Positions 1-10,984 of a DNA stretch of 64,000 nt are shown one piece after another (the stretch's first letter is position 1; every line of letters starts with the position of its first letter). A model generated the notes under the pieces. That model did not search any database. It was not told where the DNA came from and saw only the letters and a program-made list of their open reading frames with translations. Source of the DNA: Maratus speciosus. Its lineage: Eukaryota > Arthropoda > Arachnida > Araneae > Salticidae. The translations under genes and the position numbers were made by a program. The stretch spans positions 93,794,807 to 93,858,806 of the forward strand of contig OZ010800.1 of the NCBI GenBank assembly GCA_963932465.1, in the 5' to 3' direction.

Positions 1-543
1 ATACATTTAGAAATAATACCAGTTGGAACTTTATGTTTATAGATATGTTATAGTGTAATGTAGTTGAATAACGAAACCCAACAAAATCTATAAGCAACAT
101 TTTTCACGGCATAAAGAAAATGTTTTATATTCTCCTGGCATTCATAATTTGGCCTTCCTGTATATTTAACATATATAAATAGTAAATACATACAGATCTG
201 AGAAATAAACAACGTGATACATAGCTTAATTCATAATCTGATTCCATCTCAAATGCATCTGAAGCGGCTGTTTAGAAATGACTCATATACTCATATACGC
301 ATATATTTTATACAGACAAGAGAAGATGTACAGATTATCTCTACTATTCAGCAGGTACATGATCATCTAAAAATAATGCCTAGATTAAAAATAATAAACG
401 GTCAAGTGCGAGTATTACTGGCGCACAGAGGTTTCCGTACAATAATATAGGAATTAGTAAGTGTATTATTAAAAAAATACCGTTGCTCAAAGAATACTAA
501 GACTTTATAAAAACTATACAACGTAGGATTTTGTATAGCTGTA
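1..543. other. AT-rich flank, no feature seen
   Basis: I see no gene, repeat boundary or RNA in this stretch. A 78-codon open frame at 214-450 has no recognisable motif and is within chance expectation for this composition. Confidence 0.6.
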
Positions 544-1801
544 TAGTATTCAGGGTGCAAATGAAAGTCCCTTTAACCTGAAAATACTTGCGAGTGGAGA
601 GATCTATAGCTATATAAGTGAGGTAACTGTCGAGTAAAGCGACTACGACCGACCTAATGCAATCGACAACAGCACCCCTAGTGGAGAAATTTGAAGATAC
701 CCATAGCAAATCGAAAACGAAAAGAGTTAGAGTAGAGTCAGAAGAGACGAATAGAGTCAGAAATTTTCCAATTAGAAAGTTTTAGAGCATCAATTAATTA
801 CTACGAATCGAAATTTTTTTTCTCACGGATAAGATAAATAGTCGCCTGCTTACCCAAAACTGTCCGAAATCGATGAGCGACGATTCTACTTTTCCTATTC
901 ACATTACAGAAATGTTGCAGTGCACAAGTGCAGATTGTGACGTTGTACTGTGCTGTAATGTCTGTAAAGATTTAATTTCTAATGAATTTAAAATTTTATA
1001 ATAACCGTTTCAGGGCCAGAAAAATTCTGTTCGTAAACTGATGAAAAAATTGACTAACACCAGAATATTCAAACGAATTTCTCAGAAAACAAAACCCCGC
1101 TAATTTCCACTTTCATTACAAAAGCAAAATTTTATAAAAATATTCATGGTGCATTTGTTAGTTTTGGAATTAAAATTAGGTGGCTAGATCGTCTAGCCAC
1201 CGCCCTTGAAAGGGTTAAATATATGTCGTCGTATTGGAGTAGCTTGCAATAGACGTTCCATGCTGAGAAATGTGCATGCAGAATTACTGTCACGAATACA
1301 AATGTGTATCGTGAGCAATGGCGAACTTTTCGAGCATACTGAATATTAACTTTTTATCACTGTGAGACAGATTGTCTTTTTTTTTGTGTGGTATTATCAA
1401 AATGTATTGAGATAAGTACGTATTTATAGCATAAATTGTGCGTATATTTTCGTACTTCTGACTACTCCATTCAAACGTTTACACAAAATGGAGTGCATTG
1501 ATTTAGGCCATTTTTGGAAAAACAGACGAAGATTTATCTTATCCATGTAAACCAAATGTCGTATTCTACTAATTAATTGATGTTCTAAAACATTCTAACT
1601 GGAAATTTTGCTCTATCGCTTTTCGTTTTCGATTTGCAGTGGCTATCTTCCAAATTGCGCCACTAGGGGCGCTGCTGTTGTTTTAATTAAATCGGGCGTA
1701 GTCGCTTTACTATACCGTTACCTCACTTGCACCAGCTGTAGCTCTCTCCGTTCACAAGTATTTTCAGGTTAAAAGGACTTTCCTTTGCACCCTGTATACT
1801 A
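544..1801. mobile_element. Non-autonomous DNA transposon with ~280-300 bp terminal inverted repeats
   Basis: The left end (544 to about 845) and the right end (about 1525 to 1801) are imperfect reverse complements. The outermost matching block contains CAGGGTGCAAA on the left and TTTGCACCCTG on the right. Further in, the arms share a GGTTAAA-type block, a block around 'gcaccccta' / 'taggggcgc', and an inner block around ATCAATTAATTA. The ends sit next to TA, which would suit a Tc1/mariner-type insertion, but no transposase is present and the superfamily is not proven. The interior holds a separate piggyBac-like MITE (1001-1218), so this element is at least in part older than that insertion. 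Confidence 0.75.
1001..1218. mobile_element. piggyBac-like MITE (TTAA), nested copy
   Basis: This ~218-bp segment is homologous to the element at 36650-36865. They share the left block after TAACC, the internal 'aaagcaaaatttta' block, a 'tttggaattaaaatt' block, and the right end AAAGGGTTAA. The right TTAA is intact at 1215-1218; the left one has decayed to ATAA. It lies inside the long-TIR element at 544-1801. Non-coding. Confidence 0.65.
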
Positions 1802-2094
1802 GAAAATTATAAATGAATATACCATGAAAGTTCAAAGATATAGGGAACCTAAATAATAGTAAATATAGCTATTCTGTATATTTGCTGTTCCATATAGGTT
1901 TTTAGTTAACCTTTAAATACATAGTAGGTGTATTGAGAGAGCCACTCAATGGAAACTAGTCGCGAATCCCATAGTATTTATGTGATTAATTCTCATTAAA
2001 TTAGTCTGTTTTTAACAATTTGACCTTTATTGCTTTTATACTGCTACTAGGCATTGCATTACAGAAATAAATCCTTAAAATTTGTTATCTAGGC

Positions 2095-2779
2095 TTTAAA
2101 AGCCGATGGAGTATAGAGTACGCCGTCCCTGCCATTATGTATATCCAAACCGCCCGTCTCTTTAAGTGTTAATATCTCGGCTAATCACCGACGATTTTTT
2201 CCGAAATTCACGATCAACAATGCTTTTTTACTTCTGCTACGATAGGTAGCTCCATCTCTGCTCAACACCTTTGCTGAAGCCCGTAAATCGAAATTTGAGT
2301 GTAACGGAAAAATGCGATTTTCTCAAAAACTATGTGACCTAGGGTAATCGCTATAATTTTCCTGAAAGGTTTAAATTAATGTCTACTACCTCTAATTTTT
2401 TCATAATTTTAGTTTCAATTGATTCGGAATTAGATGGGGGGGATATATTTTTGCCCTAAATTTTCCACCATAACTTTGAAAATATAATACCTAAAATTAA
2501 ATGAAATATATTTTTAATTTCAGCGTTACGATAATTTCACACGATACCCCACACGATATAAAGGGTTTTTTTTTTTTTTCAAGTAACTTAATTAGCCCCT
2601 CTACATTTTTCCTAAATATATTTATGAATATTTATTAAAATGTAAATATGTGGGTCAATAAACTTTATTACTTCCCCCAATTTTAACTTTCCACTTGCAT
2701 AGTTTACGAGTACAGGACTGTGACAGACAGACACAGGAGTGAATGGTTCCGTTTTTACTTTTTAAGTACGGAACCCTAA
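2095..2779 (+). repeat. Dispersed repeat ending in a hairpin and CTAA (possible Helitron-type 3' end)
   Basis: The stretch ends with an ACAGACAGACA tract and then a stem: GGTTCC at 2745-2750 pairs with GGAACC at 2770-2775, followed at once by CTAA (2776-2779). A terminal hairpin directly followed by CTRR is the rule for Helitron 3' ends. Repeats with this ending are, to my knowledge, common in arthropod genomes. The 5' boundary is only a guess, and no protein is encoded. It could equally be a non-LTR or SINE tail. Confidence 0.4.
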
Positions 2780-3235
2780 AAATCATAACATCGAAACCTT
2801 TTATGTTAAATGAGTAATTCTTTCACTACAAGATAACTGGTGAACGCAAATTTTGTTTTAGTTCACCAGAATTCGTTTGCGTGTCTGTGTTATGCGCGGA
2901 ATACTTGCGCAGTCGTCAAGGTCAGCCGACGCGCCATATTGCAGTTGCTCAGTACGATGGTGACCGTGCATCAAAAATCACAGTGTGTGATTTGGTACGC
3001 GGGTTATTTCATGACAAATTTATTAGACCTTTCTTTTTCGAAGAAAAAATCATGTACTGAGCAGCTCCAGTCTGACGCGTCGGCTGACCTTGACGACTGC
3101 GCAACTAATCCGCGCATAAGACAGAAACGCAAACGAATTATGGTAAACTAAAACCAAACTTGCGCTCTTGAGTTATCGTGTACTGAAAGAACTACTCATT
3201 TAACATAAAAGGATTCACTTTTATGATTTTTTTTT
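2779..3235. mobile_element. MITE with ~180-bp terminal inverted repeats
   Basis: The left arm (about 2779-2960) and right arm (about 3055-3235) are close reverse complements. Matching blocks include TTTTATGTTAAATGAGTA, ATTCGTTTGCGT, TATGCGCGGA and a GC-rich block beginning GCGCAGTCGTCAAGG. The central ~95 bp is unpaired. A 103-codon open frame at 2840-3151 runs through both arms and is a by-product of the repeat. The element directly abuts the CTAA end of the preceding repeat. Superfamily unknown. Confidence 0.75.
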
Positions 3236-5150
3236 AAATCTAGGCATTGTTTTTTTATGACCCTGTATTACATATATAAACATTCGTGTATGTGACTTGA
3301 AACTAAGTTCACATTGAATCGCTAATATTATTGTAATAAAGCATAAATTATTCGCTAAGACATTTGTACAGTTTTTTAACAAAAACTAAAAATATCAATA
3401 TCTAAATTAATATCATCAAGCATTTTTACTATAAAATTTCTTAAAATGTAAATATTGTTACGAGATCATGGATCTGCTTACAAAAAAAGAAAAAAAAAGA
3501 AAAGCTTAAGATATGTTTATAAAATAATTATTGAACATGTTTATGCATTTTATAAATTATTATGAAAATAAATTAAGAAAATATAAAGTGTTCGTTTTTA
3601 AAAGATTAAAATACCTTAAAATTAACTCTTATAATTTGAAATTGCGGTGTGAAATTTCGTTTTAGGGGGAAACTAAACACTTGTGAATACTTTTCTAATG
3701 CTGAAATTTAAACTCTATTCTCTTTCTTTAAATCTATTTGTTAAATTAATATAAATGGGTAATATAAATAATAGATTAGTTATATTGAACTTTTAACTTC
3801 TTAGTTTTTTTTCCCTACTTTTCGTCACTCTATTACGTATCTCTATAAATCACAAGAGAAATAAACTTACATAGTTTCTATATTCTCTATAGATATGATT
3901 TGTTTTTCTTTCAACACTCTCCCACTCACAAAGTTGAATCTAAAACACAAAAATTCAAAGTCAATATGCTTTTGTTACCATAAATTACATTAGTGCGTAC
4001 TGAACATTCACAAATTTAATTATCCTTTGATTTATATCAACTTAATTTTGAAATGTTACCTGATATATTTTAATACATCTTCATGCATTGAAAATATGCA
4101 GTGATTTAGATAAATGAAACAACCGATTTAAAATTAAATTCGACAGATATAAAATTTAAACTCGAATCTTTGAACAAAATTAAAAGAAAAAAAAAACTTG
4201 GTTTAATTTTAAATATGATTCCATTAAATAAAGCCATTGATAAGATAAATGTTATTGAAAGAAAAATACAACTTTGCATTTGAGGTATTTGTTCGAATTT
4301 CATATTTTGAAAAATCATTAGTTTTTATACCATGACAATTTGGCGCAGGTGTGATTTTCAGATTTTTTATTTTGATGTAAAACATATTTCTCAAGCAGAT
4401 ACCTAATAAATCATTATAAGTCTTTTATAAAGCTTCTAAAAATGGCTTTTTTGTTTATTTTTGATTTTTAATTAATAGGGAAAGTCTAGTTAACAAAACA
4501 TATGAGGAATTTTTAAGCATCATCTTAATATTTATGAATATGTAAAATAACGTAATATATACCCATTACCACTAATATAGGAAATTTCGTTATACAAAAG
4601 AAAACATCATATGTAATTTTGAATATATTAATGAATTTTTGTGTTTCTCTTAATTAGCAAATTTTTTTGTGGTAAGAAAATAGTTTTCTGTGCAGCTTTA
4701 ACTACCGAATAAAATCACGAAATTGAATTGGGGTTATTAATCCGTTGTTGATAGTTTCGTATGCATGTACCCCGTAATTATTTTAATTTGAAAATAGATT
4801 TGCATAAATTATTTTATGCTACTGTTATACAACAACATTTATGGTATTAATCTGGTTTGGTCGGGGGTTAATTAACTAATAGTCATACAAAAAGGCTTTA
4901 GAGCTAGTTTGTATAAATTTAAAATAGTCTATGCAATATGCATACATTTTGAAATTAGACTGCAATAATTATAATTATTTTATATGAAAAGTCTCTTTTC
5001 GCTCTTCGTCTCGTATACATTTCATTAGATTTAAGCAGTGTTTTATATTTCTTTAAATTTTAAACTTATGATATGAATTTCTAGGCATTTGTAGAAATTT
5101 CCCAGTCGTCACGAAGATTCAATATTGGTACGTATCTATAATAATAAAAA
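3236..5150. other. AT-rich, nothing recognised
   Basis: This is ~1.9 kb with no convincing gene, inverted repeat or tandem array. Short open frames (for example 4106-4318, minus strand) are low-complexity translations of AT-rich DNA. Confidence 0.6.
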
Positions 5151-5151
5151 C

Positions 5152-5913
5152 AAGTTGGAAATTGCTCGTCAAACGTGGCAAATGAGGTGCGTTCGTACTA
5201 TAACTAGTTTTATAATTATTTTTCGCACCCCATATTGTACTGAATGTGTATTTATTTGCAATTCATAAGTGCATAGTCTGTCACATCATTAAAATGCACT
5301 TGCAATAATTTTTTCCCATTCCCCTTAATGTAACGGAAAACTTTTGACTGCCCTGTAATTAAGCTATACATCCGATTTTCATGAAATTTGAAATGGCTCG
5401 ACAAAATTTTGCAGCAATTATATATTTAAAATTTCAGCCCATTCGGAAAGCTGTAACATCATTAAAATGCACTTGCAATAATTTTTCCCATTGGCTTTAA
5501 TGTAAAGAAAAACTTTTGACTGTCCCTGTAATTAAACTATACATCCGATTTTCATAAAATTTGAAATGGCTCGACAAAATGTCGCAATAATTATATGTTT
5601 AAAATTTGAGACCATTCGGAAAGCTTTAACATCATTAAAATGCACGTGCAATAATTTTTCCCTTTGGCCGTAATGTAAAGAAAAACTTTTGACTGTCCCT
5701 GTAATTTAACTATACATCCGATTTTCATAAAATTTGAAATGGCTCGACAAAATATTACAACAATCATATATTTAAAATTTCAAACCATTCGGTTGGGTAG
5801 TTTTTGCTCTATTATATGAGGACGGACGGACGGACAGACGGACGGACAGACAGACGGACTGAACGACGACTATAGGTGCTACGTATTTATATAATTACGA
5901 ACGCACCTAAAAA
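5152..5913 (+). repeat. Dispersed 'GTGCGTTCGTA' element, copy A
   Basis: The full-length counterpart is at 33498-34115. Both begin with a conserved GGAAATTGCTC...GTGGCAAATGA leader, then GTGCGTTCGTA. Both end with TACGAACGCACCT, the inverse of the leader motif (5185-5197 against 5896-5908). Inside are three ~175-bp tandem units, recognisable by AAAATGCACTTGCAATAA and CTGTCCCTGTAATT (about 5280-5810). A GGAC/AGAC microsatellite (about 5820-5862) precedes the end. A short inverted subterminal motif, internal repeats and a microsatellite recall Helentron-associated non-autonomous elements, but that assignment is inference. Confidence 0.65.
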
Positions 5914-6274
5914 GAAGTTTGTGTGTGAGTGAGTGAGTGTGTCGACGGTGTTCTGAAGAGACCACTGCACGTAGAGCTACAAAATTTGGGGAAAAGGTAC
6001 GTCTATATATGAAGTTTTGCACCTCGAAGCCCGATTTTCGATTTTTTGATTGGATTTTTTTTATTTAATTTTTTATGCGATTTTTAGCGCTTTTTTATGT
6101 TTCGAGGCGATTTTTCCATATAAGTGAGAAGAATATGGTTTCTTTCTTTTAACCCAATATAGTACATTTTGTTCTCTTTTCAAAAAAAGTTTATTCGGAA
6201 TTCGTGCAGCAATTTTTGAATTTTTAGCGAATTTTTTATGCAATTATTGAACAGCATTTAATGCATTCCTATAC

Positions 6275-6495
6275 CTATATGGAGGTTACTGTACAGGGAC
6301 ACAGTTCTGTCGCCAACTTGGCGGTATATCGCCAAATTTTGCGACAGAAATGAGTCGCCAAAAGTGACGCCAACTTGGCGATATCTCTAATATTTCGCCA
6401 AATTCCCATAGACTTCCATTGTAAACCAATATGGATTACTTGCTTGCAGGAAATCAACAAATTGAGATATTTTAATGCAACAAAAACTAATAATT
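6275..6495 (+). repeat. GTCGCCAA-rich repeat, copy 1
   Basis: This block has repeated 'TTGGCGA(C/T)ATC' and 'GTCGCCAA' motifs and ends near CAAATTGAGATATTTTAATG. Copies lie at 6870-7110 (same strand) and 21725-21960 (opposite strand). It is part of the internal repeats of the Helitron-like element. Short overlapping minus-strand frames here are products of the motif repetition. Confidence 0.6.
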
Positions 6496-6499
6496 ATAA

Positions 6500-6671
6500 T
6501 AAAGCACTCATACTACAATATATATTAAAATGCACATACACACATAAATAATGCCTGCATTCAACAGTTAAAGGTATATATAAATATTTCACAGACATAC
6601 AAACAATAAATACAATGAACCCAACTGGAGTGAAAAATTAGCCAGAGCCAGGAATCGAACGCGTGACCAAA
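6500..6671 (-). mobile_element. tRNA-derived SINE fragment (5'-truncated)
   Basis: Read on the minus strand, this contains a box B-like GTTCGATTCC (plus strand 6651-6660), then TTTTTCACTCCAGTTGGGTT and an AT-rich tail. The same order occurs in the SINE copies at 7690-7850 and 8032-8210. The box A half is missing. Confidence 0.5.
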
Positions 6672-6869
6672 AACTAATATTAACTTAAGGGATTATATTA
6701 ATTCGATTTTTCCACATTAAGAAAAAGAATGCGGTTTCTTATTTTAACCCAATATAGTAAATTTTGTTCTCTTTTCATAAAAGTTTATTCGGAATTCGTG
6801 CAGCGATTTTGGAATTTTTAGAGAATTTTTTATGCGATTATTGAACAGCCTGTAATGCATGTCCATACA

Positions 6870-7110
6870 TATGAAAGGGTTTACCGTAGGGGGGATCCAG
6901 TTTTGTCGCCAAATAATGCCAAGTTTGTCGCCAACTTGACGATATATCGCCAAATTTTTCGATCAAAATGAGTCGCCAAAAGTGACGCCAACTTGGCGAT
7001 ATCTCTAATATTTCGCCAAATTCCGATAGACTTCCACTGTAAAACAATAGGGTTTACTTGCTTACAGAAAATCAACAAATTGAGATATTTTAATGCAACA
7101 AAAACTAATA
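6870..7110 (+). repeat. GTCGCCAA-rich repeat, copy 2
   Basis: This is a direct repeat of 6275-6495, about 600 bp downstream, and ends in the same CAAATTGAGATATTTTAATG block. Confidence 0.6.
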
Positions 7111-7689
7111 TTAACTTAAGGGATTGTGTTAATTATATTTAAGGGAGTCCAAGTAAATTAATTACGAATAAAAGTAACATGATCTAATGCTTAGCATGAT
7201 TTCCAAAACATAAATTTTAAGAGAGCCCACATGTCAAAGGAATTAGATTTGAAACTTTTATCTAATTATAGTAAATTTTGACTTTCGTGATTCTTGAACT
7301 TTTTGTGATTTTTAATGCGATTTTTACGTTTCTTCGCGATCTGCTGCAATTTTTTGACATTCCATTTTTGACCTGAAGTACATTCTGCCCGCATTTCAAT
7401 AAAGTTTATTCGGATTTCGTATAGCAATTTTCGATATTTTCGGGAATTTTGTATGTGATTTTTAGTGTATTTTAGCGATTGGCTACTATTTTTCCACATT
7501 AGTGAAAGGGATCAACCTGCAATCCTCGAACACAATATATAATTTTTTTTTCTCTTTCCAAAATTTGAGAATCGATTTAAAATTTTTTAGCGATATATTA
7601 TTGTGATTTTCAGATAATTTTCGTAATTCCTGCTTTTTTTTTACGTACCCGTGCAACGCCGGGCAAGTTCGCTAGTAATACATATAAAG

Positions 7690-7850
7690 TTATATACTTT
7701 ACATAAAGTTACATATAACTACAGACTTTAAACACAATTAATGCAATAAGCCCAATTAGAGTGAAAAATTTGCCGGTGCTAGGAATCGATCCTGGGCTGA
7801 CAGCGTGCCTTGCTGTTGCACTGGCTGTTGCTTTAACCTCTATGCTACCC
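7690..7850 (-). mobile_element. tRNA-derived SINE, left arm of palindrome
   Basis: On the minus strand it starts GGGTAGCATAGAGG. The box A-like TAGCATAGAGG is at plus positions 7837-7847 and the box B-like GGATCGATTCC at 7782-7792, spaced as in a tRNA gene. A 3' body with TTTTTCACTC follows. These are the internal RNA polymerase III promoter boxes of a tRNA-derived SINE. It does not fold as a conventional tRNA gene by eye. Confidence 0.6.
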
Positions 7851-8130
7851 AGTCTGATATCCTAGCCTGGAAATTTTCCACTAATAAACCAAGTTGGAGA
7901 GCATCACCGTCTATCTAACAGACAGCACTTGAACTTCGTTGTCACGACATCCAGTGCTGTCTGTTAGATGAACAGTGACGTATTCCAACTTTGTTTATTA
8001 GTTGAAAATTTTCAAGCTAGGATATCGGTCAGGGTAGCTTAGAGGTTAAAGCAACAGCACGGTTCACCTTCATCCTAGGTTCAATTTCTGACCTCCGACT
8101 AATTTTTCACTCCAGTTGGGTTTATTGTAT
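7745..8130. repeat. Palindrome of two head-to-head SINE copies
   Basis: Left arm about 7750-7925, loop about 7926-7950, right arm about 7951-8125. Pairing covers both SINE bodies and also the DNA between their 5' ends, including CTAACAGACAGCAC and GTGCTGTCTGTTAG flanking the loop. A transcript through it would form a near-continuous hairpin of roughly 175 bp. Confidence 0.7.
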
Positions 8131-8210
8131 TATTTGTATTTAAAAATTTGTAATTATAAATATGTATGTGTACCTTTAAGGACTGAATTTAGCCGTTAAT
8201 GTCCGTTCTT
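8032..8210 (+). mobile_element. tRNA-derived SINE, right arm of palindrome
   Basis: It begins GGGTAGCTTAGAGG, with a box A-like TAGCTTAGAGG at 8035-8045 and a box B-like GGTTCAATTTC at 8078-8088. The body TTTTTCACTCCAGTTGGGTT and an AT-rich tail follow. This copy shares its tail with the fragment at 6500-6671. Confidence 0.6.
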
Positions 8211-9036
8211 TTAAAAAAATAATTTCATTTAAAGTGTGCTAATTTGACGTTTTAAAAATAGTAATTTTATTTTGTACTGTTTCTTTTACAGGACGAGTAA
8301 TTTCATATAGGGTCATCTACTCCAAGTCAAAATATGTAATATTTGTAGCTATTATATTCAATGTGAATTACAATAATAATAAATGATTGCTCTTCAGAGT
8401 ATTCTGTTGCGGTATGTATCTCTCAATAAACTACGACAACTGGTATGCAGAAAGTTGTGATACGACCAATGTGATTTTACTTTATTGTTTCTTACAAATT
8501 GCTTCCGTTATTTATATATAAAGCGAACATAAGAAGGCAAAACACGTTTGCGTGTGTATCGTTAATATGTGTAAGGCAAGTAAAATTATTCATATCTTCA
8601 GTCAATTAATCTTTTAAAAGTTCAAACAGATAGATTGACGCAAAATAATGTGTTTATGTTACATTATCACTATAATTAAAGTATTTTCAATCATTTTTAA
8701 ATGTTAAATAGTCTATATTTTTCCATGTTTTTTATAACTATTTTACCCTGGACATGTAGTAAAATGAGTAGTAGGTGAAGGAAAATGGTTAGTGATATAA
8801 AGGCACCATCACTATCCTACACTGTATAGAAATTGATTTATTTTGTAACCAGAAATCAATTTTAATTGTATTTAAATACATTTTATCTGGTAAATATAGG
8901 GTCCACGATTGTTATCTTAAGTTTTCTCTTAAATTTTATAGATTTCAGATTTCTAAACGGCACGAGTATTGTCATTTTCTCAAAATATGTTATTATTCTA
9001 AAATGGTGCTTTGTGAATCAATTTCTCTATAAATCT
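8211..9036. other. AT-rich, nothing recognised
   Basis: No gene, repeat edge or RNA was recognised in this ~0.8 kb. Confidence 0.55.
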
Positions 9037-9264
9037 TTAACCCTCCGAGCGTCTTGAGGGCTATCCTGCATTTTCATAAAAATGCCTATAAAACTAATAT
9101 TAATTAAAATATTCCTTCCCCGTTTGTTTCTATATTACACATCATGCCCCTTTATTTGATATACATTTAAAAATACAATTATGTTTAAAATATTTTTTTC
9201 TACAACATATTTAAGTTGTTTTTGGGAAACGGAAAAATACGTCGAAACCTCTCAGAGGGGGTAA
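9037..9264. mobile_element. Candidate piggyBac-like MITE
   Basis: The left end is TTAA followed by CCCTCCGAG (9037-9049). The right end is CTCAGAGGGGG followed by GTAA, a one-base change from TTAA (9261-9264). The short imperfect inverted ends and the TTAA site fit a piggyBac-type MITE of 228 bp. The match is short, so this is a moderate call. Confidence 0.4.
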
Positions 9265-9284
9265 CATCCATGATGAAAATCTTT

Positions 9285-9545
9285 TCAATTTTTCTGCGTA
9301 TTCTATTACTACCCAATTGCCGCGCAAAATTTTAACAGGAAACATAGATTGACGTAGTTTTGTCTTCTCACTAATTAAATGTATACAAAATGTATCCTAT
9401 TGATTGCAAAATCGTTAAATACTTTCCAGGTTTAATACAGACACTGCTCATAAAAATATTCACCCTACTATAGAATTTTTTATCAAATTTGTAGAAAGCG
9501 TCTCATTACATCAGATTCAATAATAACTTCTCCAGCCGGCATAAT
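9285..9545 (+). repeat. Dispersed repeat, copy 1 (pairs with 12765-13010)
   Basis: Shared blocks include TTGCCGCGCAAAAT, GTAGTT(T/C)TGTCTTC, AAATACTTTCCA and TACATCAGATT, in the same order and orientation. Function unknown; non-coding. Confidence 0.6.
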
Positions 9546-9799
9546 CCTATTTCATTCTACAATTTGGTGTTTTTTAAGAAGAGTGCCAAATTGGCGATTT
9601 TTTAATTGTTTGTTTACATTTATCATGTACTATAGCCCCTGTGGAAACTTAGCCTTTTCACAGTTTCCACATATAAAAACCCTCATAAATGCTACAGAAT
9701 CACGGCCTATGGAAACTCCATGTATTCGTGAGAGACGCTAGAAAATTTGTCTAAGTCTCAGAGTTTGCCGGTAACATAAAAGTAAATAACTTCAGTGCG

Positions 9800-10570
9800 A
9801 TCGATCTTACGAAGGTGACACTTTGGAACAGAGTACATAAAAGGATGACCACCTGGTTCCCACTTTGTAACATCGAAATATGCCGGTAAGTGCTTCTTGA
9901 CATTGCATACTTTGACAGGCGAGTTTCGTGTGCAAAAAGGGGGAAGGGCCTCGACCAGCCATTAAGACATCAGCTGTCAAAAGGTTTTTGACAGGCGAAC
10001 CAATGCCAGCGGGTGTTGGGAACTCGCACTGTTTTCCGAGAGAGAAATTAAGCATATATACGAGATCTCTGAGGAGATCAGGTGATTAGTTTAGAAGTGC
10101 TTAGCAAAAGCTAAACTGGAAAGGAAGTTCTTCAACCTGGAGGAGAGAAAAGAGTCTCTCTAGGCTTTCACGGGATTATCTTTCGGAGGTCGCTCTGAGG
10201 GGAAAGGAGATTGTTTCTCTCAACGGCAACAAAAGCGTACAGTTGGTGTATCAGCGGAAAAGCCGAACGCACGGATGACTGCAAGTCCGCACCTTTAACG
10301 GACATTTATTTACTTAGAAGGGACCTTAGTGTTTCACAGAGACTCATGAATTTCCTAATCTGGACTCTGATTTATTACCCTGTCAAGAACTTTTATTAGA
10401 TTTTCTACCTTACAAAAAATTTATTTCATCAAATTAACTTCTTAAGTATTTGTTGTGTCAGTTTTGACATTGTATTTAGCCGAGTTCTTGTTGTTTTACG
10501 AGAATAAAACCTTCAATTTTCATCTTACTAAAACCTTTGTCATCACGTCTCTGAGGAGATCACGTCACGC
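9800..10570 (+). other. GC-richer segment, possible solo LTR or short transcription unit
   Basis: This block is visibly less AT-rich than its flanks. It has a TATA-like CATATATACG (about 10052-10061). About 440 bases downstream is AATAAA (10503-10508) in an otherwise T-rich context. The 15-mer TCTCTGAGGAGATCA occurs just after the TATA (about 10067) and again near the right edge (10548-10562). The order TATA, long R-like stretch, polyadenylation signal is what an LTR shows. I could not find matching target duplications or clear TG/CA ends, and no retroelement protein is nearby. Small open frames at 9807-10055 (-) and 10211-10399 (+) are unrecognised. Confidence 0.3.
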
Positions 10571-10980
10571 TACCGCCCTCATCTGAGGTCCCCACACCCC
10601 GATAAACAAGTGGTAAACTGCTAAGCAATGGATTTAGAGATAAAAAGCCACTGAAGAATAGAATATCTACACAAGAGAACAGCAAAATATCGGATGTTCA
10701 GATGAGTTTGGACAAAATATTAATTTAAAAGCAGAATTATTAAATTAAGCGAAAAAAAAAAAACGAACGATTTCTTTAAATATTTCATTTATGAATAAAA
10801 TATTACTTAATTTCAAAATTTAATAATATTTATATTACATAAATGATATTTCCAGTAAAAAACAGCGCTTTTATGCACAATTCATCAATATTACAAAGAA
10901 AAAAATGGTGATCATTTCTAAATAAAAAAAAAAAATCAAATTTGTTAATATCGCGATCATTATGCCGCATGTTTGAATAA
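10571..10980. other. AT-rich spacer, nothing recognised
   Basis: After a short GC-richer edge this becomes A-rich with several A runs. No feature is supported. Confidence 0.5.
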
Positions 10981-10984
10981 GGTT

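Larger units (their letters stand above)
5914..7675 (+). mobile_element. Helitron-like element, 3' end well defined
   Basis: The right end has the Helitron layout: a stem CCCG...CGGG at 7648-7663, a short spacer, then CTAG at 7672-7675 followed by T. The body contains three diverged direct repeats about 600 bp apart, each with TTTATTCGGA(A/T)TTCGT (about 6190, 6790 and 7400). The first copy is interrupted by a SINE fragment. The 5' end is not clear; the segment begins right after the preceding repeat at a (GTGA)n-like tract and may be truncated. No Rep/helicase coding sequence is present. Confidence 0.55.

Noticed and set aside
214..450. 78-codon open frame
   Set aside because: No recognisable motif, and the length is expected by chance here.
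2840..3151. 103-codon open frame
   Set aside because: It runs through both arms of a MITE and is a by-product of the inverted repeat.
5820..5862. GGAC/AGAC-rich tract as a telomere or protein-coding repeat
   Set aside because: It is a microsatellite that recurs at the same place in the second copy of the dispersed element (about 34040).
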